NCBI RefSeq assembly: GCF_014217835.1
Contig: NZ_CP055263.1
Span: 3,227,501-3,291,500 of the forward strand
DNA length: 64,000 bases
Reading direction: 5' to 3'
From: Metabacillus sp. KUDC1714
GTDB lineage: Bacteria; Bacillota; Bacilli; Bacillales; Bacillaceae
The notes under the pieces were generated by a model, which did not search any database, had not been told where the DNA came from, and saw only the letters and a program-made list of their open reading frames with translations. Positions 38,312-47,272 of the stretch are shown here, in pieces. Position 1 is the stretch's first letter. Every line of letters starts with the position of its first letter. Position numbers and translations under genes: made by a program.

Positions 38312-38431
38312 TCAAAATCCCCCTTCCTAGACCCATTTTACTATAGTAAGAGTTAAAAGTAGATAAAAATATTTTGCACTTTTTTGAAAAAATTTATAGT
38401 TTTTAAATTTAAAAGTTCTATATAAACTAAA

Positions 38432-38497
38432 TGAATTTACAATTTTTTCGAAAGTTATTCCATTCAATCTAGGGGTGTAAACGCTTTATAATTAGAG
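38432..38497 (+). promoter_or_regulatory. Shared promoter module, copy A (GH30 gene)
   Basis: First of three near-identical 66-bp units. A conserved 33-base block begins TGAATTTACAA and ends GTTATTCCATT; after 11 variable bases comes TGTAAACGCTTTATAAT (cre 38476-38489 overlapping -10 TATAAT 38487-38492), then TAGAG. No -35 is visible, suggesting an activator binds the upstream block. The GH30 start codon is about 80 bases downstream. Confidence 0.7.
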
Positions 38498-38580
38498 TGC
38501 TGCAATTCAAAGAAAATATAAATGCATTTGTTGAAATCTTAACATGGAAAGTTAAAAGAATAGAAAGGAGACATAATTTT

Positions 38581-41500
38581 ATGTTGCAAGAAATGTTTAT
38601 TAAGAGATTACTAATTAAATGTTTGATCTTAGTCGTTGTAGTAGGAAGTATCTTGCCTGCCCTACCTACTATGACGAATGCAGAGGAGGGGGAGAATGAA
38701 TTGATTTCTGATTCAGAGCAAATAAAACTAGATCCTAGTTATCAACATGAACCATTTGATGGTTGGGGAACAGCTCTTGTATGGTTCGCGAATGTGACAG
38801 GTGGCTGGCCTGATGAATTAAGAAATGAGCTTGCTGATGATCTCTTTGGTAAGGATGGACTGAATTTTAATATTGCCCGCTATAATATTGGTGGTGGTGA
38901 TTCTCCTGAGACAGAGCCTTATATGCGTAAAGGTGGAGCAGTTCCAGGGTATTGGAATCGTCCTGCCGAATACAGCCCACCGGAAGGTAACACAGATGAA
39001 TGGACAGAGCAGGAAAACTGGTGGAATCCAGAAAATCCTGAGCATTGGAACTTGGAAGCTGATGCTAACCAACGCTGGTGGGTTAGTGCTGCTAAAGCCA
39101 GGGGAGCTGATACCTTCGAAGCTTTTTCAAACTCACCGCCATATTTTATGACTCAAAGTGGTTATGTATCAGGTAACTGGAATTCATGGGATGATAATAT
39201 TAAACCAGATCAATTTGAAAATTTTGCTTCATATTTAACAACCGTAGTAGAGCATTTACAAAAGGACATGGATGTTGAATTTCAAACTCTCTCACCTGTA
39301 AATGAACCTAATACTGGCTATTGGAGAGCTAAAGGCAGACAGGAAGGTTCAAACTGGTCTCCAGCTTCACAAGCTAAAATTATTAATGAAGTAAAGAAGC
39401 AATTGGATGAAAAAGGTCTTAGTACAGTTGTATCAGGTATGGACGAAACGAATCCACAAAAATTCAGACAAAATTGGGAGCAATACGATAGCACAACGAG
39501 AAATAATATTGAACAGTTAAATGTGCATACTTACGGTCCTACACAGCAGATTGGTGCAAGGGATATTGCAAAGTCAGCAGGAAAAAAGCTGTGGATGTCT
39601 GAGGTGGACCTTAGTTCTGGTGCACAAAATCATGAGGATATAATTCCAGGTCTTGCATTATCACAGCGCATTACGACTGATATTCAGAAATTGGAATCAG
39701 AAGCATGGGTGCTTTGGCAGTCAATTGAAGACGAAGTGAATATGAGCCCAGAACATGAAAATGGCAACTGGGGACTTATCCAAGTTGATTTTGATCCAGC
39801 TGATTTTGAGAACGTAAAAATCTATAAAAATAAAAAGTATTATGCAATGGGGAATTACAGTAAGTTTATTCGACCAGGCTATCAAGTCATTAATTCAAAT
39901 AGTAGTGATACATTAGCCGCAATTAATAAAGATGACAATTCAGTTGTTGTTGTCTATACAAATTCAACCACAGAAGAGAAAGCAATCAACTTTGATTTAT
40001 CTGGGTTCGATACTGTAGAAGCGAATGCAAAGGCAACACCTTATGTAACATCTACTACAGAAAATTTAGCCCAAAAGTCAGATGTAATGATCTCAGGTAA
40101 CGAGCTCTCAGCAGTTGTTCAGCCCCAATCAATTACGACATTTGTTGTATCTGGTGTATCAGGTGTGAATGAGGATAACTCGTTTTTAAATAATAACGAA
40201 ACATACAAATTCATTAATAAAAATAGTGGGAAAGTGCTTGATATTGGACAAGATGGAAAATCCATTGTTCAAAAAACAAATATTCGTGATGAGGAAAAAC
40301 AAAACTTTAGTATCCAAAAAATAACAGATGGAAATAGTACAAAAGAAATTTACAAAATAGCCAACAGTGATAGTGGAAGTGTACTTAGTGATGAGAATGG
40401 TTCCATTACTCTCCAAGCCAATGAAAATAAATCAAATCAAAAATGGATGCTGTCAACCTATGGAAATGGAGAGTACACATTTATAAATGTTCAAAGCGGA
40501 AATCTAATAGAAGTAGGCGGGGAATCAAAGGAGGAAGGAGCTAAAGTTGGCCTTTGGAAACCAACAACAGGTAACCACCAGATTTGGAGACTAGTAAAGG
40601 CCGGAATTGCCAAGGTAGAGCCAGTTGATGTCGTCGTTACGAAGAAAAAGACTGCACCAGAATTACCTGATGAGGTAACGACCATTTACGGAGATGGTGA
40701 AGAGGTTCAGAAAAAAGTAGTTTGGGATACAATCAATCCTGATTTATATGCAAAGGAAAATATCTTTAAAGTTGAAGGCACTGTTGAGGGAACAACGATT
40801 AAAGCAGTAGCAACAATAACAGTAAGTAAAATTGAAAGTATTCAACCTATAAAAATAAAAACAACTCCAGGTAAAGCACCAATTTTACCTAATAAAGTAA
40901 CAGCTAAACTAAAAAGTGGTACATTTGGAAAAGTACCTGTTGAATGGAATGAAATTGATCAAAATGAGTATGCGGATTTTGGTAAGTTTTCAGTGAAAGG
41001 ATCAATATCGAAAAGTCCTGTTAAAGCAATTGCTAATATCCAAGTTACACAACCTGCTCTAGAAAATTTAGCTGTAAAGCCTTCTAGTTCAGAAAATGAG
41101 TACCCAAAAGTGAGCGCTTCCTTTACTGGTCAATGGGATAGCACGAGTAATGTCAACGATGGAATTATCTCTAGTGCTAGATGGACGAACTGGGATCCAA
41201 ATAGCTGGAGAGAAGAAGATTGGGTTGCTATTGAATTCGACAAAGCGGAAACAGTATCACAAGTGAAATTTCACTTCTATGATGACAATGGCGGCACAAG
41301 ACCTGCAGACTCTTTACGACTTGAATACCTGGATGGAACAGAGTGGAAAGAAATCGAAGGGACACAGACAGATGTTCAAGACAAGGAGTTAACAATTGAC
41401 TTTACCCAAATTGAAACAAAACATATTCGTGCTGTAATGAAGGCCAAAGAAGGTGCTTGTATAGCCATTTCAGAAATGGAGGTATTGGGGATTGGTGAAA

Positions 41501-41778
41501 ACCAAATTCCAGGACAAGGTAGTGATGCAACATTGGAAACTATTTTAATTAATGGGAAGCAAGTAAAAGAATTTGATAAGAATACCTATAATTATCAAGT
41601 TAAAATAAAGAAGAACCAGCAAGAAATCCCGACTATTGAGGCAGTTACTAATGATTTATTTGCCACTTACCAAATTGAAACACCATCTTCGTTAGAAGGT
41701 GAGGCTGTTATCACGGTTAAGTCAGAAGATGGGAAGAATCATGCAAAATATACAGTTGAATTTAGTGAGAAAAATTAA
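38581..41778 (+). CDS. Secreted multidomain GH30 glycoside hydrolase
   Basis: About 1065 residues from the ATG at 38581 (ribosome site AAAGGAG). Order: signal peptide (to about 35); GH30 barrel (about 45-515) with GWGTALVWFANVTGGWPDEL, acid/base Glu242 in LSPVNEPNTGYW and nucleophile Glu341 in LWMSEVDLSSG; a ricin-type lectin region (about 530-690); two bacterial Ig-like repeats (about 700-840); an F5/8 type C / CBM32-like domain (about 850-1000); and a small C-terminal beta-sandwich. The barrel resembles the endo-beta-1,6-galactanase-type (GH30_5) more than glucuronoxylanases, but I cannot decide by eye. It is the first gene rightward from the TCS 2 operon and carries promoter module A. Confidence 0.9.
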   Translation: MLQEMFIKRLLIKCLILVVVVGSILPALPTMTNAEEGENELISDSEQIKLDPSYQHEPFDGWGTALVWFANVTGGWPDELRNELADDLFGKDGLNFNIARYNIGGGDSPETEPYMRKGGAVPGYWNRPAEYSPPEGNTDEWTEQENWWNPENPEHWNLEADANQRWWVSAAKARGADTFEAFSNSPPYFMTQSGYVSGNWNSWDDNIKPDQFENFASYLTTVVEHLQKDMDVEFQTLSPVNEPNTGYWRAKGRQEGSNWSPASQAKIINEVKKQLDEKGLSTVVSGMDETNPQKFRQNWEQYDSTTRNNIEQLNVHTYGPTQQIGARDIAKSAGKKLWMSEVDLSSGAQNHEDIIPGLALSQRITTDIQKLESEAWVLWQSIEDEVNMSPEHENGNWGLIQVDFDPADFENVKIYKNKKYYAMGNYSKFIRPGYQVINSNSSDTLAAINKDDNSVVVVYTNSTTEEKAINFDLSGFDTVEANAKATPYVTSTTENLAQKSDVMISGNELSAVVQPQSITTFVVSGVSGVNEDNSFLNNNETYKFINKNSGKVLDIGQDGKSIVQKTNIRDEEKQNFSIQKITDGNSTKEIYKIANSDSGSVLSDENGSITLQANENKSNQKWMLSTYGNGEYTFINVQSGNLIEVGGESKEEGAKVGLWKPTTGNHQIWRLVKAGIAKVEPVDVVVTKKKTAPELPDEVTTIYGDGEEVQKKVVWDTINPDLYAKENIFKVEGTVEGTTIKAVATITVSKIESIQPIKIKTTPGKAPILPNKVTAKLKSGTFGKVPVEWNEIDQNEYADFGKFSVKGSISKSPVKAIANIQVTQPALENLAVKPSSSENEYPKVSASFTGQWDSTSNVNDGIISSARWTNWDPNSWREEDWVAIEFDKAETVSQVKFHFYDDNGGTRPADSLRLEYLDGTEWKEIEGTQTDVQDKELTIDFTQIETKHIRAVMKAKEGACIAISEMEVLGIGENQIPGQGSDATLETILINGKQVKEFDKNTYNYQVKIKKNQQEIPTIEAVTNDLFATYQIETPSSLEGEAVITVKSEDGKNHAKYTVEFSEKN

Positions 41779-41833
41779 AGAAACTAGAAATAACGTTTAA
41801 ACAAAACAAAGATAAAGGCTTCGCAATTTGTTT

Positions 41834-41875
41834 CCAAAAGGGGGTTCGAATGTTTTCATTCTTACCTCCTTTTGG
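41834..41875 (+). terminator. Possible stem-loop terminator after GH30 gene
   Basis: Arms CCAAAAGGGGG (41834-41844) and CCTCCTTTTGG (41865-41875) pair over 11 bases with one wobble, but the loop is long and no T-run follows. Possible terminator or processing hairpin. Confidence 0.35.
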
Positions 41876-42051
41876 TATTTATAGTGGATTTGTTAGTAAA
41901 ATTCAGCGATTGCTCTCTGGTTCTTTAAGTTTTTTTAGAGGTACATTCAGTTTCTGGAACTTTATCCCCATTTCCCAATTTAGTTACAAAAAAATTGCAG
42001 TAAATCGAAAAATTTTGAAGTTTTTGAACCCTTAAATTGAGAAATAAAAAA

Positions 42052-42117
42052 TGAATTTACAATATTTTCGAAAGTTACTCCATTAACCTCATGTATGTAA
42101 ACGCTTTATAATTAGAG
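42052..42117 (+). promoter_or_regulatory. Shared promoter module, copy B (first large GH43 gene)
   Basis: Same 66-bp module: upstream block from TGAATTTACAA (one change to ATATTTTCG), cre TGTAAACGCTTTAT at 42096-42109 overlapping -10 at 42107-42112. The block-to-cre distance is 44 bases, as in the other two copies. Confidence 0.7.
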
Positions 42118-42540
42118 GGTATCAAGTTCATGAGAAAACAATTTATTTAAGAGATCGTTTGTAACCGTATTTAAGTTACTAGTAATTACTTGCCTTTTTA
42201 CTTACCAGTAAAAATAACAATGAACAAAATACAATCTTTATAGTTTCATCTACCTCTTTAGATCTCTTCTCTATTCATCTAATAAAAGCATCCTTTCTCA
42301 TTTTAATAAGTAGATTAATTGAACTCTACTTATCTTTCTAGAACTAATCCATTTCGTATTAGACAAATCGAAACTTGAAAGGGGGTGGAATATAAAAGTG
42401 TAAAACTTTTTAAACGTTAGTTCCTAATGTGCTGGAGGTGATGCCAAAAAAAGTTAGGTTTTTAATTTAGTAATAGAAAGATATCTATTATTTAGCCTAT
42501 TAAGTTCGGTAAGTGTTATTAACCAAGGAGGTAAAGTGCT
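42118..42540 (+). other. Long leader between promoter module B and the GH43 gene
   Basis: About 420 bases lie between the -10 and the ATG at 42541. No gene is supported. It holds a very short ORF starting ATG near 42442 (MPKKVRFLI) behind GGAGG, AT-rich stretches, and a ribosome site AAGGAGG before the GH43 ATG. It may be a regulatory leader RNA, or there may be a second promoter within it. Confidence 0.4.
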
Positions 42541-45500
42541 ATGAAGGGTAAAAAGTGGTTATCACTATTTATAACAATAGTAATAATAATTTCACTCCTC
42601 CCAATACCAGTAATACAAGCAGAGGAGATTGTTAAAGTGGAAGATAGCTTAATCGCACATTATGATATGTCAATAGCTAATGGTAAGTTAACAGATGTGA
42701 CGAACAGTGGATTTGATGCAGAATATGTTGGATTTACTGAAGGAGACTTCTTAGAAGAAGAAAACGATAAAATCTTAAACTTCACTGGTGATAAGTCTAA
42801 ATATGTAAAATTACCTTTGGGGATTATTGATGATGAAACATTCACCATTGAAACAACATTTAGCACAAGCACAAGTGCTGCACATTGGCTTTATAGTATT
42901 GGTAACAAGACAGGTGTTTGGCCAAATGTGAAAAATTATATCTTTTTAAATCCAAAACAAGGAAATGGTAATGTTAGATTTGGGATCAAGAACTCCGATA
43001 AGGAGCTTCTATTTCAAAATGCAACGATTCATTCAGGAGAAAAAAATACCTTCACAACGACTTTTAAAGAAGGGGAAATATCTCTTTATCTTAATGGGGA
43101 ACCAGTTGGAACTCTACCACATACTTATTCAGTAATGGACATTTTAAAAGAAGGTGTTGATCCTACAGCAAATTCTATTGGATTTATTGGGAAATCACTT
43201 TTTGAACCTGATGCTGCCTTTACTGGTAAATTAGCTGATTTTAAAGTATATAACTATACATTATCGGCAGAAGAAGTGAAACAAAATGTAACATTAACTG
43301 ATGTTGAAATTGTTGAATTAGCAAAAGCTAACTTAAAAATTCCAAATGCAGATGACATCCGCGGCAATATTACGTTACCTACAAGTTCTGATAAAGGAGC
43401 ATCAATCACGTGGGAAACCGACAGCCCAGATGTAGTAAGTGTAAATAAAGAAGAAAATGAAAATTATGATGATATTCCTGCTGGTGTTGTAACAAGACAG
43501 GACTCTGATACACAAGTAAAATTAACAGCGACTATTCATTCTGGTCAAGTAAGTGATACAAAGCAAATTCTACTTACTGTTAAGGCGAAAACGGATAAAA
43601 AGAATTTCACTAATTATTTAATGACACATTTTACCGGTGAACACGATATCGGAGAACAGATTTATTTCGCGAGTAGTTCTGATGGACTAATCTGGAAAGA
43701 TTTAAATGAAAGTAATCCAGTATTAATGTCTGATATTGGTGAAAAAGGTGTGCGTGATCCCTATATTCTACGTTCTCAAGAAGGGGATAAATTCTATCTC
43801 ATCGCAACAGACTTACGTATAGCCAATGGAAAAGGTTGGGGGGCAGCGCAAACTGCTGGAAGCAAATCTCTTATTATTTGGGAATCTACTGATTTAGTAA
43901 ACTGGTCTGAACCTAGGATGGTTGAAGTAGCCCCACCTAATGCAGGCGATGCATGGGCACCTGAAGCTTTTTATGATGAAAAAACAGGAGAATATGTTGT
44001 ATTTTGGGCTTCAACGACTAGTAATGAGCAAGGGGAATTTGAACCACACAATATTTATTATGCAAAGACTAGAGATTTCTATACGTTTACCGAACCAAAG
44101 GTGTTTATTGACCGTCCAGGTGATACTCATATTATTGATACAACGATCATTAAAGAAAATGATATGTATTACCGTTACTCAGGTGATGGACAAATTACGA
44201 TCGAAAAAAGTAATCAAATACTTGGCACATGGTCTAAGCTTGGAACAATTGAAGATTCAACAGGATTAACAGGGCGTGATGTAGAAGGTCCGTTAATTTT
44301 TAAATTTAATGATAGAGAAGAATGGAACCTAATGGTCGATCAGTATTCAACAGGAAAAGGTTATCTCCCGTTACTAACGACCGAGCTCTCAAGTGGTCAA
44401 TTTACTAAATTAACAACTTCAGTCTATTCCTTAGGATCTAATAAAAAAAGACATGGTTCTGTCTTACCTATAACACAAGAAGAGTTCGAAGCTGTCATGG
44501 CTAAATGGAACAAAGTGGTCGAGGCACCAGACGAAGAAGAACAAAAAGAGCCAATCCTTGAGTACAATTTTGAAGAAACAACAACTGACAACACGATTCA
44601 GGATGATTCAGGCAACAACTATACTGGTACGTTGAATGGTAATGCAACTTATGTGACAGATGAAGAAAAAGACTCTAAGGTATTATCTCTTGACGGTACG
44701 ACTAATACATTTGCTGCCTTCCCAACCGGTTTCTTTGATGGCAGAGATACAGTATCTATTTCCATGGATATGAAGGCGGAAACAGTATCAGGAAACTTCT
44801 TTACCTTTTCAGTAGGTAAGAATGACCAAAAATATATGTTCTTAAGAACACGTGATAGTGAAATAAGAAATGCCATTACGGTAAACAGTTGGTCTAGCGA
44901 GCAGGAGGTTAAAACGAATACATCTTCCATTAAGAACAAGTGGATGAATATCAAACTTGTCATGACACCTACAAGTATGAAGATGTATAAGGATGGTATT
45001 CTTGTAGCTGAAAATAACAATGTAACAGTGGCAATGAAAGACTTAGGAGCAGATTTATCAGCATACTTAGGGAAATCCTTCTATTCTGGAGATCAATACT
45101 TTAAAGGATCTTTCGACAATGTAAAGATTTATAATCGTGCGCTCTCAGAAGCTGAGATCCTTGAAATGAGCATTGAACCGACTGGTATTGGAAACTTTGA
45201 AGTTCCTGGTCAAAAGGGTCAAGCTGAAATTGATAAGAAAGCTCATACAATTGCTGTTCCTATTAAAGAGGGGCAAGATATAGATATTACAAAATTAACA
45301 CCGGCGATTACCCTTTTACCAGGTTCTACAGTGAGTCCAGCATCAGGTGAAACACAAGATTTTACAAACCCTGTTACATATACAGTGACAGACAAAGATG
45401 GAAACAAGCAGGAATGGACTGTGAAATTGAAGATGTATCCATCAGGTACATTGCCAGGACTTTATGCAGATCCACAAATCGCTGTTTTTGGAGATACGTA

Positions 45501-47061
45501 TTATATTTATCCTACAACAGATGGATTTGATGGCTGGTCAGGTTCACAATTTAAAGCGTTTTCTTCAAAGGATTTAATCAATTGGAAGGATGAAGGTGTT
45601 ATTTTAGATCTTGCAACAGATGATGTGACTTGGGCAGATAATCGTGCTTGGGCGCCTACCATTACAGAAAAAGATGGGACGTATTATTACTACTTCTCTG
45701 CAGACGCCAACATAGGTGTAGCAACATCTACATCTCCAACAGGACCGTTTAAAGATGCTCTAGATAAACCATTAGTGCCAAGTGGAATATATCCAGGCCA
45801 AGCCATTGACCCCTATGCATTTAAAGATGATGATGGACAGTATTACTTTTATTGGGGGAATGGAAATTTATTTGGTGCGAAGCTAAACGATGATATGGTT
45901 TCATTTGCCCAGGATCCAGTGAATATGACACCTGCGAATTTTAGAGAGGCTCCTGTTGTTTTTAAGCGGGATGGTATTTATTACTTAATGTGGTCAGAAG
46001 ATGATACTGGTAGTGAGAACTATCAAGTTGCATATGCAACAGGATCATCTCCAATGGGGCCTTGGACGAAGAAAGGTGTCATTCTTAGTAAAGATTTAAG
46101 CCTTGGAATCAAAGGACCTGGTCATCACTCTGTATTAAACATACCGAACACAGATGATTATTATATTGTTTATGCAAGGCATGCCATTCCTGATGGTAAC
46201 GGTTTTAACCGTGAAGTTGTCATTGATAAGATGGAATTTAACACGGATGGTTCGATCAAACAAGTTAAACCAACATTAAACGGTATTACTGAACCTGTTT
46301 ATATAGAAAAAGGAGATACAGAAAGTCCAGTAGGTCACTTTACAATTAGTTCTGGCGCGGAGTATACAAATAAGTCAGCTGTTACCTTATCTCTTGAAGC
46401 AACGGATGACAGTAGTGGAGTTCATCAAGTTCGCTACTCAACTGACGCTAAAGAATGGACAGAATGGGAAGCGTATACAACTTCAAAAGAATATACGTTA
46501 CCATCTGGTGATGGTGATAAGACAGTATATGTTGAATTTAAAGATCAAGCTGGAAATGTAAGTGAAACATATCAACAAAAAATCATATTAGATACGACTG
46601 CTCCTGTAATAAAATTTAACGGTCATCAAGATTCCTATACGATCGATTCGTCTATTAAGATTTCTTGCAAGATAGACGATGAGTTGTCAGGAGTAGCTTC
46701 TAAAGAATGTTCAAGTGTTGAAGGACCAGCATATAGCTTTGAAGTAGGAGTAAATAAGGTCACTGCTTCTGCAACTGATAAAGCTGGTAATAAAACAGAT
46801 GTTGAGATCCAATTTACAGTAACAGTTGACTTTGATAGTTTAAGTCGATTAACAGAAGCTTTTGTAACAAAACAAGGAGTTGTAGATTCACTAACAAAAA
46901 AGCTTCAAGCGGCAAAAGCATCAGCAGCCAAGGGAAATAAAGAGGCATTTGCTGGTCAACTAAATGCTTATAAAAACCAACTCAATGCTCAAAGCGGGAA
47001 AGTCATTACCGAACAAGATAGTCATCTATTAGTATCTTTCGCTGATCTACTAAAAAAGTAA
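42541..47061 (+). CDS. Secreted giant protein with two GH43 domains, LamG, Ig-like and FIMAH domains
   Basis: A 1506-residue secreted protein. Order: signal peptide (to about 27); LamG-type domain (about 30-250); atrophied Ig-like (about 255-350); first GH43 propeller (about 355-660; RDPYILRS, IIDTTII, VEGPLIF carrying the three acids); second LamG (about 668-885); sandwich module; second GH43 (about 975-1255; GLYADPQIAVF, AIDPYAFKDDDG, FREAPVVF); Ig-like domains; and a FIMAH domain to the end. GH43 enzymes are arabinofuranosidases, xylosidases or galactosidases; the two domains may have different roles. The last 744 bp are duplicated in the next gene. Confidence 0.9.
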   Translation: MKGKKWLSLFITIVIIISLLPIPVIQAEEIVKVEDSLIAHYDMSIANGKLTDVTNSGFDAEYVGFTEGDFLEEENDKILNFTGDKSKYVKLPLGIIDDETFTIETTFSTSTSAAHWLYSIGNKTGVWPNVKNYIFLNPKQGNGNVRFGIKNSDKELLFQNATIHSGEKNTFTTTFKEGEISLYLNGEPVGTLPHTYSVMDILKEGVDPTANSIGFIGKSLFEPDAAFTGKLADFKVYNYTLSAEEVKQNVTLTDVEIVELAKANLKIPNADDIRGNITLPTSSDKGASITWETDSPDVVSVNKEENENYDDIPAGVVTRQDSDTQVKLTATIHSGQVSDTKQILLTVKAKTDKKNFTNYLMTHFTGEHDIGEQIYFASSSDGLIWKDLNESNPVLMSDIGEKGVRDPYILRSQEGDKFYLIATDLRIANGKGWGAAQTAGSKSLIIWESTDLVNWSEPRMVEVAPPNAGDAWAPEAFYDEKTGEYVVFWASTTSNEQGEFEPHNIYYAKTRDFYTFTEPKVFIDRPGDTHIIDTTIIKENDMYYRYSGDGQITIEKSNQILGTWSKLGTIEDSTGLTGRDVEGPLIFKFNDREEWNLMVDQYSTGKGYLPLLTTELSSGQFTKLTTSVYSLGSNKKRHGSVLPITQEEFEAVMAKWNKVVEAPDEEEQKEPILEYNFEETTTDNTIQDDSGNNYTGTLNGNATYVTDEEKDSKVLSLDGTTNTFAAFPTGFFDGRDTVSISMDMKAETVSGNFFTFSVGKNDQKYMFLRTRDSEIRNAITVNSWSSEQEVKTNTSSIKNKWMNIKLVMTPTSMKMYKDGILVAENNNVTVAMKDLGADLSAYLGKSFYSGDQYFKGSFDNVKIYNRALSEAEILEMSIEPTGIGNFEVPGQKGQAEIDKKAHTIAVPIKEGQDIDITKLTPAITLLPGSTVSPASGETQDFTNPVTYTVTDKDGNKQEWTVKLKMYPSGTLPGLYADPQIAVFGDTYYIYPTTDGFDGWSGSQFKAFSSKDLINWKDEGVILDLATDDVTWADNRAWAPTITEKDGTYYYYFSADANIGVATSTSPTGPFKDALDKPLVPSGIYPGQAIDPYAFKDDDGQYYFYWGNGNLFGAKLNDDMVSFAQDPVNMTPANFREAPVVFKRDGIYYLMWSEDDTGSENYQVAYATGSSPMGPWTKKGVILSKDLSLGIKGPGHHSVLNIPNTDDYYIVYARHAIPDGNGFNREVVIDKMEFNTDGSIKQVKPTLNGITEPVYIEKGDTESPVGHFTISSGAEYTNKSAVTLSLEATDDSSGVHQVRYSTDAKEWTEWEAYTTSKEYTLPSGDGDKTVYVEFKDQAGNVSETYQQKIILDTTAPVIKFNGHQDSYTIDSSIKISCKIDDELSGVASKECSSVEGPAYSFEVGVNKVTASATDKAGNKTDVEIQFTVTVDFDSLSRLTEAFVTKQGVVDSLTKKLQAAKASAAKGNKEAFAGQLNAYKNQLNAQSGKVITEQDSHLLVSFADLLKK
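46318..47061 (+). repeat. Duplicated C-terminal module (copy 1)
   Basis: 744 bp encoding PVGHF…/Ig-like domains and the FIMAH domain, closely matching 50339-51082 with no net insertion or deletion, and followed by matching terminators. Indicates a recent duplication or gene conversion between neighbouring genes. Confidence 0.8.
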
Positions 47062-47103
47062 TATATTTATAGGTTAGATTCAACAGGTACAAATATCAAA
47101 ACA

Positions 47104-47147
47104 GAAGGAAGCACATATTTGATATAGATAAAATGTGCTTCCTTTTA
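47104..47147 (+). terminator. Rho-independent terminator (paralogous to 51114)
   Basis: Arms AAGGAAGCACAT (47105-47116) and ATGTGCTTCCTT (47133-47144) and a T-run. The same arms follow the second large GH43 gene. Confidence 0.8.
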
Positions 47148-47195
47148 TTATCTGTTTTTATTGGAAATGAACCTTTTTGTGAAATGAAAAGGCAT

Positions 47196-47227
47196 AGCAA
47201 CAAAGTTTGTGAACAGCCAATATTAAA
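47196..47227. repeat. Right-end fragment of the intergenic repeat
   Basis: AGCAACAAAGTTTGTGAACAG matches the right terminus of the 7578 and 29243 elements (AGCAACAAAGTTT…AACAGCC). Only the end is present, so it is a remnant or a minimal form. Confidence 0.65.
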
Positions 47228-47272
47228 GAAGCATGTAACTAAACATATATTACTTTGGGAGGTATAAATAGA

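Noticed and set aside
41850-42035. 61-residue ORF after the GH30 gene
   Set aside because: No ribosome site; it overlaps a hairpin and has composition of non-coding AT-rich DNA.
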